DNA of 64,000 nt from Alligator mississippiensis (lineage: Eukaryota > Chordata > Crocodylia > Alligatoridae), in contig NC_081825.1 of assembly GCF_030867095.1 (NCBI RefSeq), forward strand, positions 263,634,954 to 263,698,953, given 5' to 3'. The notes beneath the pieces are model-generated. The model saw nothing but the letters and a program-made list of their open reading frames with translations, searched no databases and was not told the DNA's origin. Both the position numbers and the translations under genes were made by a program. The stretch's first letter is position 1. Each line of letters starts with the position of its first letter. Of this stretch, positions 1-12,620 are shown one piece after another.

Positions 1-545
1 GTGAAAATAGTGAGGCAGTAGAATAGACTGCCTAGGGAAGTCGTAGGCTCTCCATCAGTGGAGGTATTCAAGAAAAGGTTGGACAGCCATTGGCCTGGGA
101 TGATCTAGGTGTAGCTGTGCCTATTTTTACCATGGGTGTTTCCCATGATTCTGGGGTTTGCTGGTTGCTCAGGATCAGACTGATCACCATATCTGGGGTC
201 AGGAAAGAATTTTACCCTGTGGTCAGATTGGTATGAACTGTGGGGGCTTTTGTCTTCCTCTGTAGCAGGGGCATAACTGTCTACCTGGGACCTCTTATGC
301 ATATATTGTCAACATTTTATAGAAGCAGAGCATTGGCTGCCATGGTTCCCCTGCTTTATCTGTGACAGGTCAGGGTGTTAAGTCTATGGTGTGTCAGGGT
401 TGAGGTTAAGACTCTAGTCTTATGTAGAGTTTAGATTATGATTGTATGGGATGGTTTAGATAGGGATGATCCTGCCTCAGGCAGGGGGCTGGACTAGATG
501 ACCTCTGAGGTCCCTTTCAGCCCTACTTGTCTGATTCTATGATTC
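1..545 (+). mobile_element. CR1 LINE, 3' end with long 3' UTR (5' part outside the window)
   Basis: Frame 1 from the first base reads as the C-terminal tail of CR1 ORF2 (NRLPREVVGSPSVEVFKK then RLD), with one internal stop before NRLPRE and a terminal stop at 109-111. The rest is 3' UTR, running through a conserved CR1 block (tgcctcaggcagggggctgg at 473-492) and ending in a tctatgattc tail near 545. The same 3' UTR type recurs at 62815-63125, so the two copies belong to one subfamily. It differs from the short-UTR subfamily at 26568. The element continues to the left of the window. Confidence 0.9.
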
Positions 546-1116
546 CTTCCAGCTGTACATCTTGTGTAAGGCCAGATGAAATCTTCAGCATGATCCTGAT
601 GGTTCACAGTAAGTGATATTCCCGGATGTGTAAGTCCATGACTAAAGGATTTGAGGGTTCTTTCTTTGCCCTCATGAAGCTAAATTTGTCCCTCATAAAC
701 CCATGCACTCACTTCTTAGGTACATTCCCAGTTTTGCTGCCATCACCTTCCAATTTGTTACCTTGAGGCCAGGGTCACAGGATGGGGCTTATGCTTTTAT
801 CATACAGCATCAACCGTTCCTGGGACTGAAGTGCGTGCTCCTGTGAGATCATATCCTAGATGTCAGTGAGGACATTTCAAGGGAATGTTTTGCCTTGACC
901 ACCATCAGTTTATACTAAGATCTTTGGGCTTAAACCAACTGCTAGTATAATAATTTAGAAGGCAGAAAAAGTCTTATTAGGTCTTTCCCATTATCCATCT
1001 CCTTGGATTCTGTTCTCCAAAACTGTGTCTACTCCTTTGAAGTGTCTAGGTAGGATGCTCACACAGCTGCAGCCTTTCCCTTGGAGGAATAATTCTGCAA
1101 TTTTATAAGACTACTA
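546..1116. other. Unannotated tract
   Basis: No convincing ORF, repeat or RNA gene was seen between the CR1 tail and the hAT MITE. Confidence 0.4.
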
Positions 1117-1316
1117 CAGTGCTTTTCAACCAGGGTGCTGGGGAGATGAGCAGATAAGAGCAGGCTTGGGTTTTCCTTACCTGGCTACTTGGCTACCCAT
1201 ACTGCCCAGCCCCTCTGCAAGGAGGTAAGGTAATAAATTAGTTTTTGTGAATTGAATGGCCCCTTATTTCAAAGTTGTGGAGGATGCCTTGAATCTAAAA
1301 AGGTTGAGAACCACTG
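1117..1316 (-). mobile_element. hAT-type MITE, family A, 200 bp
   Basis: Terminal inverted repeats of the Charlie/hAT kind: read on the minus strand it starts cagtggttctcaacctttt and ends ggttgaaaagcactg. Flanking 8-mers are gactacta (1109-1116) and gactaaca (1317-1324), 6 of 8 identical, which fits the 8-bp duplication of hAT elements. The minus-strand interior matches the elements at 47821 and 61030, including the phrase ttgcagaggggctgg. It is too short for a transposase, so it is non-autonomous. The diverged duplication suggests an old insertion. Confidence 0.8.
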
Positions 1317-1324
1317 GACTAACA

Positions 1325-2260
1325 GTAACAAAGCATTTCCTGACAGTCATCTCACATTTTCCTTTAATCACTTTGTCCCATGTGACATCCCTTTGAAGCA
1401 TTCTAATAAGCCCCTTTCTGCTGGTCTATTGAAGCTCATTCAGGGTTTCACAGCTCTTGTAAACATCCTCACCTTGCAGAAGCATTTAGACAGAAAATTT
1501 AGACTAAAAGCTTCTCTAAACCAATGCTTCTTCCTCCTCCTTTGTAAACCCAGTGCACATTAAATGAAACTTATATGCTTCTTGAAGCTGCCTGTGTTAT
1601 TATTGGAACTGATGCACATTCGCTCTAACCAATCTATTTTTATTTGAACCACTTATGCTGTATGAAACCAAGCATAATAACTACAGTCAATAGAGATATA
1701 TTTGTTTTTATTTAAACTCATAAGTGTGCTAAAAGCAATAAATGCTTTTCCCTCTGAAAACCAATATATACATATAATAGATAGAAAATGTATGTATCAG
1801 TCAAAACAGGAGTGACCGGTAGCCCAAGGGGCTGCTTCTGAAAACCATTGTGCATTATTTTTATAGACAGCTTCAGGGGACAAGGGTCTATGGAAGCTGC
1901 ATGCTCAGCGCTGGGTTGGGGGGAATGAAGACTGGCTTTTCGATACTGATAACATGAATGGCAATTCAGCACAGCCCTATTCAGCCAAAGTAAAAGGGCT
2001 ATGATGGGTATCTGAGAGTTAGGGGGAAACAGGACACATGGCAAGGACAATATAGCAAGATTAGACCCCTGGCCCAAGTAAGAAAAAATAGGGATTCACT
2101 TTTGTCTGCAGCATTTAGATTTAAAACATCCCAGATCAGCAATAAATAGATGGCTTTTCAAATGGGTAACTCAGCCTCTGGATTTAATGATTACTTTCCC
2201 AACAGGGCCTAGGATCTAGAGGCAATATTTTGTACAGCAGGATGGTGATCTGTTTGGTTC
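1325..2260. other. Unannotated tract
   Basis: Mixed-composition DNA. The longest open frames (about 100-120 codons) show no domain or codon-bias signal. No repeat was recognised. Confidence 0.35.
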
Positions 2261-2309
2261 TCAGCTTTGATTCTCCATGGTTTGCTTTTGCTGACTCTGT
2301 TTGTGGCTG

Positions 2310-2755
2310 ATCTGAGTGCAGGGGTGGCCCCAGAGTTGCTCCTGCAGCCAGGGGCTATGTGGAGCAGCTGTGCAGGGAGCTGGGCTCAGCCAGGAGCAGC
2401 AGTTGTGGCGTCCAGGTTCCTTCTTCCAGTGCCTGTTTCCAGCCAGAGGCGGACAGCTATGAGGGAAGGTGGTGGGTAGGAGCAGGGGCAGGAAGGATGA
2501 ATCTGCATACTGCCACTACTGTCCCTGGCCAAGCCAGGTACCTCATGCAGCTGTTCCCCACAACTTCCCACTGGAGTGGGGCAGGAGTAGCTCTGTCCCC
2601 ATCCCCTGGTCAGCCAGGGACAGCTGCATTTGTTTTGGTGGGGTGGGTCCTTTTCCACACTGTGTGTCCCTGCTTTCTGCCCAGCTTTCTGGTGTCCCTT
2701 GCTGACCTGAGAGCTCTTCTCCCACCTTGCCTCCATCCCACCATAGTCTGAAGAG
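2310..2755. other. GC-rich patch of unknown origin
   Basis: Strongly CTG/CAG-like GC-rich DNA with sharp edges in a neutral background. It explains the overlapping open frames on both strands here. The left edge (caggggtggcc at 2320-2330) resembles a hAT terminus, but I could not find a matching right terminus or a target duplication. It may be a dispersed-repeat core like those inside the MITEs at 49532 and 52361. Confidence 0.35.
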
Positions 2756-3204
2756 TGGTGTGTCACACTCCCATATAGTAAGTGCTGGATCTGCCCATGA
2801 TCTTACCCTTACACATTCTGCCAGGTTTATTGATTCTCCTGTTCAGAACAAAACCCCTCTTGTTCCCTTAGGCTAGAAACAGACTTGGGTTTATCATGGG
2901 TCTGATTGTCTCTGGGTTTGTCTCTCATAAAAACAGGTAGGGGACAGTCATTTACATACACAGTTTGAATGGGAATTAACTCAAATTAACCCAGATTATC
3001 CTGTGAAAGAGTTATCTAGGTGCTTCATGTGTGTTTACAGAGGGACAGTGGGCTTGTGCATCTGTAGGATCCCAGAATTAAAGACTTAATTCCTGGAGAA
3101 ATCCACTGTCTGTTTTTTACTGGTAAGGTTGACTTCTGAAGGTTCCTTTCCCCAAACCCAGCCAGGTTTTTCTGTGAGGCCTTCAGAGGGACTATCCTAT
3201 ACAA

Positions 3205-3780
3205 GCGCTAAGTATCATAGTTAGAGATGGTCAGGAAATGCTAACTGAAATTCTCGTTGAATAAGTAAAGTTGTTTTGATGAAACTGAGGGTTTTTTTTG
3301 GAAGATATTCCAGAATTTGATTAAAATTCCATAGGAAAAGAAATATTTCAAAATTAAAAAAATTGCCACTACACGTCAGATTGTTTCATTGCAACACATA
3401 CAGCAAACATTTGATGTAGGTAAGGAGATAATATGTTTAAATAACTATTAAGTAGATGATATCCGTTATGAGTTTTAAAAATAAAATAAAAACAATAGAA
3501 TATTTCCACTACCTTATATTATGACATGGGAGTAGTAAAACTGCATATTTAATAATAATAAGGCCTACAACTACAAACATGTCCTGAAATAATGTAAAAA
3601 TAATGAAGTAATAGTCATAAAATTAGAATCACAATTTTTAAATTCTGAAATGATACAAAATTTTCTAAATTCCAATTTTTTCCCTCCCTGAAAGCAACTT
3701 TTTGTTTTTGGCAATGTTGACCAGAAGGATATTTTAAAGACATTTGTTTTTGTTTCAAATTGGACAATGCTTCTATGTTT
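3205..3780. repeat. AT-rich block, possible dispersed repeat
   Basis: About 575 bp of strongly AT-rich sequence with many short A and T runs and no open frame. It is bounded by the phrases agagatggtcagg (left) and ttgaccagaag (right), which are weakly inverted relative to each other (core ggtca). It could be an old MITE or a low-complexity stretch. Confidence 0.3.
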
Positions 3781-5450
3781 AGTCTAGGATGGCAGGAAAT
3801 TGGTGGTGAGACGAGTGTAAAGTTCCTGTTACCTCATGTCCTGCTGCTGTAGTGGTGACCTGCCTGTTTCATTGTTTCGAGCTCTCACACATCTTGTAGG
3901 TTGGTCCTGTCAAACCTGTGTTAACTAATCCTGATCTAAAATTGTCCACTTAATCAAGACAAAACCATGGGACAGCTTTACATGGTGCTCTGAAATGAAG
4001 CTGTAGGCCTTGACATAACTGATGCCACTAGCTGGACGTGGGGCAAGCACATAGCAACTGTAGAGGGGGTGGGGGAAGGAGGTAAACTACTTTGTCGACT
4101 TACTACTTAAATGACCTGTTTAGATGACCTACTTAGAAATCAGAATGACCCATCCAGAAGTAAGAAAGTTGATGGACAGACAGTAGGTAACAAAGTAATG
4201 GGGACTAGCTGCTGTGAAGAGGCAGTTGGTGGGGACTTATGGAAGCTTGGCAATCATATGAAAAAAAAAGTACATATAAACAGCCAAAGAAGAAGCTTAA
4301 AACTTGGGAAGCCAGAGAAGTAAGCAGCACCCAGCTGTTGTGACCTCTGGTGCTGTGACAACGCCTGGCCAGCTGAGTCACAGCATCATTTGAAGGCCTG
4401 TATAAGGATATCTTTTTAACTGTTTGGGATTTTGTTTTGGTATTGCTTAAGTATTTAATACATTTTGGATTTGAGTCTGGAATAGCCTTGACAGTTTACT
4501 CTCTCCATGCCACCTTTTAGTCAAAATTCACTACAAGAAAGCTGTACATGAAACAGGTGGTTGGGAAGTCCCTGGTATAGGGATACATCTCCCCACAAAA
4601 ATTTGGGAAATACAGCTTGGGTTTTGTGGAAAGATTGGAACGTTTTGACACGCTCAAAAATGTCATATTCAGTGACGTGGTAATAGTAGCATAACTGAGG
4701 GGGGATGACCAGGGCAGCAACCCTGGCTGCTCCCTTTGGGGGTGGTACAAAAACAGCTGCTGCGGCTGGCTGCACCACTGCGGCTGGTGGCATGGCAGCA
4801 GGGCACTGTCCCATGCACCATTGCTGCCCAGGGTGCACAACTCTCCCATTATGCCTCTACACAGTAACCACTATTCCAGGCTTTTACAAAGGCCGAATGG
4901 GCACCCGCCATACACAGCTGAGGATGTTCTTTGAAAAGGGGCAACAAGAGAGAGTGACTGGTTGGCGAGAGCTTTAGAGGGACACTGTTTAAATGTAAGT
5001 CAGGTACAAATTGACTAGTTGCCAGATGACAGTTATTTGGTGTTTTCATTGTGGTTGGTCTCAGAGAAGTTCCTAATGACCAAAAGTCACCATCACCAGT
5101 CCTCCTCTTATGACAATAGCTGGCCTATTTACAGAAGACATTGGAGAGATCTGAGGCTGAATGGGCTATGCAGATTTAGCGTCTTTCCCCTGGGCTGAGG
5201 CAGATGGGCAGCATGTGCGTGAAACCTGTCTCACTTCTGCCCTGGCAATACTTGTTTTGAGAGTTAAATACTGGCTTAATTCTCTGACTGTCTGCCCATA
5301 ACCTTTCACCATCAGTATATTAACTTAGACATATGAGTGAATGAATTCCAAGAATAATTAAAGGGGTTAGGACTGTAGAAAGCAGAGCACCAAGCAGAGC
5401 TCTGCAAGGGGCCTGCTCTGGCTGCCATTGCAATGAAAGGTCAGACCACT
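3781..5450. other. Unannotated tract with a small GC-rich core at 4700-4850
   Basis: Mostly unique-looking DNA. At about 4700-4850 there is a CTG/CGG-rich segment of about 150 bp that resembles the GC-rich cores of the MITEs at 49532 and 52361, but I found no convincing terminal repeats around it. Confidence 0.3.
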
Positions 5451-5612
5451 GGCCTGATTCTCTGCTACCTTGCCCTTTCTGTCTTCTGCTCCAGTGCAAA
5501 ATGGGCGCTAGCAGGGAATATTGTGCTGCCATTTTGATACGGTTCTGTTTGTTGCTCACTGCGTGCAGGTGTCTGTCATGACATCAGGTGGGTATTAAAG
5601 CAGAATCAGGCC
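5451..5612. mobile_element. Short hairpin MITE relic, about 162 bp
   Basis: Ends are inverted: the left end reads ggcctgattctctgct and the reverse complement of the right end reads ggcctgattctgcttt, sharing the first 11 bases. Interior decayed, no ORF. I saw no clear target duplication, so the superfamily is open. Confidence 0.5.
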
Positions 5613-7465
5613 TAATGTAATTCAGTGGGGATAGTATTGAGCCTTAGTTACTTTACTGTCTAGTGTTTTGGAGGTGATGCCCTGAACTGGAAGCAACTGT
5701 CAGCATTGCAGGGGATACTTGAGGTATAGAAGAGCACCTGGCAATGCTGTGCGGTGCCTCCCCCCAGTCAGAAGCAGATAGCAGCACTGAGAGACCCTGC
5801 TCTGGTGCCTTACCCAGTCCCTCCCTGGGTGGAGGAGGCAACTGAACATGATGGTGATTTAGCTCTAGATGAAAGTTTATATTGTGTTCAATAGTACTGA
5901 AGGCCAGACTGTGGTCCTAAGTCACAGTTGTTCAACTGGGAGCCTGCAGGTTAACTCACAGCCCACAAGCTCCTAACTGAACTTTGCTCCCTGCATTGCT
6001 TCTGCTGTTGCTGTGGCTTGCATCTCCAGGCTCCCACTTCTCCTTTGGCTTCTGCTTCCTGCCCCCACCTTTAGTGTGGAGCAGTGCAGTCCGTGAGGCC
6101 CAGGGAGCGTGGCTCCTGGCTGCTCAGAAGCTGGACAGCATTGTCCCGAGTAAATCCAAAACCTGGTGTTAGTTTGGTTCTTCTAGATTTATACTGGTAT
6201 CCAAAAGCAAAACAGGACCATGCACTCAGTGTCTCAAATCAGAACATTTGAACAGAATTAGCCAGTTTTTCAATTCTTTGTATCTGTGATATCTATCTCC
6301 TGCTTGCTGGGGCTGAACATTTAGGCCTCATAGGGAAGAGCAGCACTAAGTAGCTTTTTCTCCAATGTGGCATTAAGGTGCTAAGCAAACCATTGACACA
6401 GATTTCTTTTTGGCCTTTCCTCACATCCTTAAAAGGCTCATTTCCAACCCAACACTCAGTATTAGGACAGAAGGAGGATGCCTCTCTTTCCTAATCACTT
6501 TCACAGCAGCTGCTCATTTGGGCCCCATTGCATGGCTTGTGAAAACTTGAACCAGATTTCCAACTGTTAGCTAAGATACTGTCCCACAGAGTTAGAAGGC
6601 ACAAGTGTTGCCATTGTTGCTGATCTCTCTGTCATCCTTGCTGCTATAACATCTCAGCTGCTTTTCTGTAGTTAATGCCTTTGCTGCTGTCATTCCACAG
6701 CATTTACCCATGCTTGTTCCTGACTTGAGGCTGCTGTCATACAGCTCTTCGCTTCTGTAGCTGCTGCCTTTGTAACTACTGGCTGACAATGGGTTTCTTC
6801 CAGCTAAACCCTCAAGAAGGGCCTAGGTTTCCTTGAGAGCAAAGAAAGACTTAGTTCACCAATTAACAGAGCTGCTTTCCAGAAGAGTGACACTTTAGAA
6901 AGCCGAGTTAGTGGATCCCAGTCCAGTTTCAGGTGGGCAGGTTGCCATATCAACAAAGACCCCACCAGCTCCACCGCAATTACTGCTCAATTGGCCCCAA
7001 TTTAGTATAGGCGGAGGAGTGATTTTGCTGTGGAGGGTGAGTGCCCCTCTCACTGTCTTAGATGGAGTCACATGGGCAGGAAGTAACTTGTACAGACTTT
7101 TCCAAGGTTGCAGCTGCTCTGTGGAGAAATGGACAATTTCAGTATAAAGATTTCAAGGTTGGGGGGGGGGGGGACACCCATTAGAGTAGAGTGGTTCTAC
7201 TGTTCTAATCCCAAGCCAGTCACTTGCTCCTTAAGTATCCTTGAGAGAGAGTCACTTAACCTCTTTCTGCCTCAGGGTCTCCTGCTGTAGAGTGCATTAG
7301 ATGCTATGATGACAACTGGTGTACGATAGATACATGGCAATAATGATAGTGGGCAGGGGATGTTTGAGGCTTGATTCATGACAACAGAGTGTGATTTGGG
7401 GCCTAAGAATGGAGGAATATTATTATTATTAGGAATAGTACAGTATTGATATTGCAGTGGATACT
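5613..7465. other. Mostly unannotated tract; G13 run and weak MIR-like trace
   Basis: Contains a run of 13 G at 7161-7173 and a weak MIR-like phrase (cacttaacctctttctgcctcagg, near 7254-7277; only this phrase supports it). Nothing else recognisable. Confidence 0.35.
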
Positions 7466-7695
7466 GGGTATATCTACACAAGATGCTACGGTGCAGTAGC
7501 AACAAACTATTGTGTCATAGCTTGTCCCACTGCACAGTAGTGTTGCTGGGCACTAACCGCATGGTGATGATACTGTGCAGTAGCGTTGGAAAAAACCTGT
7601 GCAGCAATGGTACTGCGCAGTAATGCTGTTTACGGCACAGTCAGTACTTATGCAAGTACTACATGACTCATGTAGTCACTCATGTAGACAGGGCC
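7466..7695 (+). mobile_element. MITE, family B (gggtrtrtctacacaag ends), 230 bp
   Basis: Starts gggtatatctacacaagatg; the reverse complement of the right end starts ggccctgtctacatg. The flanks are a 3-bp direct repeat, act at 7463-7465 and act at 7696-7698. The interior has several copies of a gtgcagtag-like motif, shared with the second copy at 14353. No coding capacity. A 3-bp duplication fits PIF/Harbinger size, but the sequence is not the usual TWA, so the superfamily is uncertain. Confidence 0.7.
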
Positions 7696-8039
7696 ACTGA
7701 GACACCACCTATAGAGAGAAACCAAGAAACAAGGGGAAGGACAGGGAGGGACAAAGGTTAAGGGCAAGGTAACTGTTGTAGCAGAAAGCCCCCTTTTCCT
7801 CCTGCCTGCATTTGCTCTCCCCTCTTTGGATATGTTTCTCTTTTTCTACCTTTTCTTCCTTCTTCTCTCTTTCACTTTAAGATAAGGAATTGTGTTTTAA
7901 AATTTGTATGTGTGCATTTTGTGTCTCCCCTTGTAGTTTGGTATTTTTATCTATTTGTGTGCCATGGCATTTGTAGCTTATATTTTATACTCCTCACCTT
8001 TCAACTGAATATGTTTAGTTTCATAAGTAAATTATACAT

Positions 8040-8821
8040 TGTAACAATGTTAACAAGGGCAGGAATCAAACTGCCCTTCCCTGTATTAGGCTGGCCTCTG
8101 AAAGAGGGAGTGAATCAGTGATTGAATGTGTAACACTAGCAGCAGGCAGCAATTATCACCTGGAAGCTGCAGATCAACCAAGGGAAGAACTCAATAGAAG
8201 ACAATGTAACAACCGGGAAATCTCTACACATCACTGATCAAGGGCTAGAAGCCCTGGCCTGAGTTAATCAATGCCAGAGACCAACTTTTGGGCTGAATAT
8301 CTCCAGATTGACCACTCCCAGAGCCCTATTCTAAATTCATCAACGGACTCCCAAACCTGCACGTACATGCGGACGACCTCTGGGGCTGACAGATGCTGTC
8401 CAGTAGCCACCGAGGGGGGGAAGTCCCACGAGGGTCAATGACCCCTGGATTGGGCAAACCTGAAAACTGGGGAGTCACCAAAGTCTGCCAGGGACAGATA
8501 AAAGGCAGTGAAAAGTGACCCTCAGTGGCGCCCTCCTGTTCTCCAACTTGACCAGACCTGTCCAGCCAGAAGGACCAGCCGGTGACCCCCTTCTGGAAGA
8601 TAACACCACGCTGAAAGAAGCCTCAACAACAGACTCCAGTGCTTGTAGGATAGGTATACCTGACTCTGTAGCCTGCTACTGTGTGTGTGTATGTGTGTGC
8701 ATGTGTGTGTGTGTGGGGACCAGCCCCAAGGTTTATGATTACAGTGTTTCAATCCGCCTAATAAACTAGAATTTTAAGGATCCCGAGTTGGACATTTGTA
8801 GCCAACACTGTGAAATGGCCA
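8040..8821 (+). mobile_element. Candidate solo LTR of an endogenous retrovirus-like element
   Basis: Has TG...CA ends, a TATA-like gataaaagg near 8496-8504, and an AATAAA signal at 8759-8764 about 60 bp before the right end, in the order expected of U3-R-U5. Flanking 5-mers are tacat (8035-8039) and tactt (8822-8826), 4 of 5 identical. Boundaries could be off by about 15 bp, since an alternative TGTT...AACA pair lies just inside. No internal gag, pol or env was seen. A GT microsatellite has grown inside the R-like part. Family not determined; a fossil. Confidence 0.5.
8681..8715. repeat. (GT)n microsatellite
   Basis: Imperfect GT run with two interruptions, located inside the LTR candidate. 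Confidence 0.9.
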
Positions 8822-8826
8822 TACTT

Positions 8827-11800
8827 TGCAAAGTAAGCAGCAATTATGCTTACTCCCTTCTAGTGTCCATTGCCAAGTGTTAATATTCTGCAGCAATACA
8901 CAGCATTACTATAGTATCCCATTCAGGATTTACTGCCCTTGCTTTGGTTCCCTGTTCCTAAGGGGAAATCATACTATTGGATGTGCTACTGAAGTTGAGT
9001 GGGACCACCTGAAAGAGAATCAGAAAGAGAAACTCATACCATTAGCAACTGGGAAGCAAAACTGATCGGTCCACAATTGTCTATTGAGGGCAGGCTTCTG
9101 CCTGGGAGTACCTCCCCAGTTAATCCATTTACCATCATGTTTGCATGTTTGCTGAGGTTTTCGCAGGAGCTTTATGAAAGGGAGGATTTCACTGTAATGA
9201 GAGGAAACAAACAAGATAAAAAGGCAGAGATAAGCAATGAGACAGGATTTCAATCGTTTAAACTGAGTGGCTGTCAATACTAATAACATAAAACCAGCAG
9301 TGAAATGCAGCTGACACACCAGGTTATGGAATGCTCTGAGACATCTGAAAATTTGATCCGAAATTGCAGCAGAAAACATAATCAGCGTGTCAGGAAATTT
9401 TTTTCTTTAATTCTTTTGTTTCAGATATGCTGAAAATCAAGCTAAATCTTCATTATGTTTGCATGCCTGTGTAGTCACATATGTGCTCCTACATACTCCC
9501 CTCATCATCCTGAGGTGCAGCTAAGCTATGGTGTTAAGGTGAGGGACGTATATATTGTGTGTACCTCTGCCTTAGATGTTCATGGACTATTGAAATCAGA
9601 GTCACTGTGCCGTCAGTCAGGTGCATCTGAAGTGTGTGAATTTGGTATCTGTGGGGTGACATAATTAGAATTGAAGGGTATGGTCAGAGCTATGTGGAAA
9701 TCCATGACCAGTTGGGTAGCGGGTGCTGAAGGATTGTCTGTGCGCAGTCAGGTACAGAGTATCAGGCCATGCTGCCAGTCAAGACTGAGGTTCACTGAAG
9801 TCAGTAGGAGTTGAAGGTGTCCTTTTAGGGCCATGCTCTAAACAAAACCTAACATAATGAAGGATGACTAATTGCTAGATTGTGTTGGGGTGGGGGGCAG
9901 GGGGCGGGGAGGGAAAGACATGGAAGATAAAGTGTTACAACAGGGAAAGATCAGGAACACAAAATTGTAGCACACTGTATTCATGAACACACAGCTAGAG
10001 GGCATAGTTGGATGATAACAGAAAGGGAGTTCATAGTAGAGTCTTTTAATATATTTACAAGCCAAGTTCCATGGCAAATTAACTGGTGACATGGGAAATA
10101 AATACATAGTAAATTTAGCAATAGGTGCTGGAGCTGAGTATAACAGTCACAGTGATATGTACAAAATGATTATTAACCATCCAGGGCTGATATAGAAAAC
10201 TAAGTGCATTTTATATAGTGGGCACAATACAAGGCAATGTTGTAAAGCCCCGCTGGCATATCTACAGGATACATAACACTCACTAGAGCAGTCTGTCCCA
10301 AATTGAGGGGCATATTCTTGTGTGGGGGGAGAGAGACAAAGGACAAGCAATGAAGCTATTGATTGACATTTCAGCTGCTCCCCAGTTTCTGCTTTAATTT
10401 AAAATTTTTTGGCAGCCATTAACTATTAGGATTAAACAAAACCTTTGTGATATGAAGAGAGTTTGACTAGAGTAGAGATGTCTGCCTGAGGGCTTTTCTA
10501 TACAGGGCTGTTGCTGCCCAGCTTTACAGGAAACTAAGATGTAAACTAACTGGGGTCAGTATTTGCTTAGTCTAGTGGCTTTTCCAGGGCAGGCATACCT
10601 GGAAGGGTGACCTGTTCTGAGTGGTGGGCAAAAAAGATGGATTTAGTGATAAGCAGGTTGGGTAGCACTGTAAAGAGTAACAGGGGGAGTCCTGAAGGCC
10701 AGAAAGGAGAAGGCTGCAGTATCTAAGGTGAGAAATAACTTATGCATGACCCAGAATTTGGTTAATAATGAAATAGAGGAAAGGCAGGAAACTGGAGAGA
10801 TTATGGAAGGGAATCAGGAACTGCCTTCTAGATAGCTGTGAAAGCTGGCTGGTCCATGGCAGCACTGGAATTACTGAATCATGTGAACAGCTAAACTTCC
10901 TTTGCTTGCTTCAGGGGTTGGACAGTGCTAGCAGAAGGCAGCAGCAGGCAGCTCAGCATTGGCAGGTTTATTTTAATTTGAAAACAGAAATGAAAATATT
11001 TCCCTCCTCCCTCGTCTCCCTTTGTCCTTTTTTTCTTGAGTGAGTGTTTGGAGTTGGTGTTTCTGCTATATCTAGGTCAGGGAACCTAAGTAGGTCATGT
11101 TGGCTTTCTGAACGTGAGAAATCTGGAAGCAAAGCTAGGAAGGGAAGGCTTGACTGCATGTAAACAAAAGGCAAGATGCAGGCTTAGTGCAGGGGCTGGT
11201 TCCAGAGTGACGTGGAGGGGGAGCCCATTGCCATCCAGAGCCTGAGAAATACCAGCGTGTGCACGGGGAAAGAAGGGAAATGGAGGGCTGGGGAAGAGGG
11301 TAGGGGGAGGATTTAGAGCTGACAGTGAAGGCTGTGTTTAAGGGGGAATGGGCCTAGAAAGAGAAGAGAATCTGAGGTAGAGAAGGAGAGGAATGGGGCT
11401 AGGCCAAAGGGTAAGAGGATGGGAGGGCAGGGAATCTGGTGAGGGCTGTGTGTGAGGGGAGGAGAGCAGGGAGTGAGCATGTGAGGAGACATCTGTGTAG
11501 CAAGGAGCTCATCAGCCACAATGATAAGCACCAACACAGCCCCAAGTGAGTGCTCCATTGCATGCTATCCCTCTTTAGAAAGAGGGGATTATAAGATTGG
11601 AGCTGTGACTGTGTTCATGCCTATTGTATCCCTTATGTTCCCTGCATCTTGCACACATTTGCTGTCCCCTTACTGTTGTCACTGAGAATTATTTAAATCA
11701 GAACTAAAGAACAACGAAGTGAAGGTAACAGAAATAGCTGTGTGCGCTAAAGGAGGGAATCCTACCAGAGTTTAAACTGATTTGTTTTTATGTCTCTCAT

Positions 11801-12540
11801 TTTGGGTCTTTGTTGCCTATTGTCTTGCAATTTGAGGCCGTGGCAGGTTCAGAAAGATACAGGCTCCTCCTGCTGCCCTGAGGGGCCCCTAAAACTAATG
11901 TTCCGTGGCAATGCAGAGATGTCATTTCCCCATCTGTAGCTCCTCTCTGCTGTTATTGCAATGCAAGGCTCTGCATCATGGGTGCAGAGCCCAGTGCATT
12001 AGTGCAGAATGCATCTGCCGCGATGCTGAAAGGTGGGTGTGCCCTCAGGAGCTCTCCTACCTCACCTGGACAGAATGCTGGATGGGATGGGGAGGAATCG
12101 TGGGCCCAGCATACCCACCCCTCAGCCAGCCACCCCAAGTAACCCTCAAGCTGTTCCCATCCTTAATGGGGACTGCTCTGTGAGGACTGGAGGAGTAGCC
12201 AGCAGTGGAAGGTTAGAAGATCTCGCTTGGTTTTTCCCTTTTCTTGGGGCTAAATCCTGTTTTGTTTTATGTACCTCAGTGGTACAAAGGTAGCTCTGCA
12301 GCTACAGTTTGTGGCACTTACATACAGTTTGCAGTTCAGCTGTGGGTATGCAAGACACTGTGAGCCCACTGAGCATCCTTAGTAGGGCTGGGCAGTTGTG
12401 CAGCAGTATAGGAGCACCTAAATATACATGAAGAGCTGGATAAACCCCAAAGTTTCAGTCACTAAGGTAGGGGATAGGGGGAAGAGATAGAGGCCTCTCC
12501 CTCCTTTTAGTCCCATAAGTAGGGCACTTGCCCAGAGAGT
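8827..12540. other. Unannotated tract
   Basis: About 3.7 kb with no recognisable gene. There is a purine-rich stretch (about 11205-11470) and a weak MITE-end-like phrase at about 10490-10510 (gcttttctatacagg) without a partner. The small open frames have no family features. Confidence 0.35.
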
Positions 12541-12544
12541 GGAA

Positions 12545-12620
12545 GATCCAGGTTCTTGGTGCCATTGCACAGAGATCTTGAACTTGCATCTCCTGTTTCC
12601 CAGCAAAGTGCTGTAACCTT
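12545..12620 (-). repeat. tRNA-derived SINE head, old fragment
   Basis: On the minus strand it reads ggttacagcactttgctggg, then gaaacaggagatgcaagttcaag, the layout of a tRNA-derived SINE head with a box-B-like gttcaag. Strongly decayed. Family not resolved. Confidence 0.45.

Noticed and set aside
2359-2766. Overlapping frames of 126-130 codons on both strands
   Set aside because: They result from GC-rich composition with few stop codons; no domain is visible.
10490-10620. Possible MITE starting gcttttctatacagg
   Set aside because: No inverted partner end or duplication was found.
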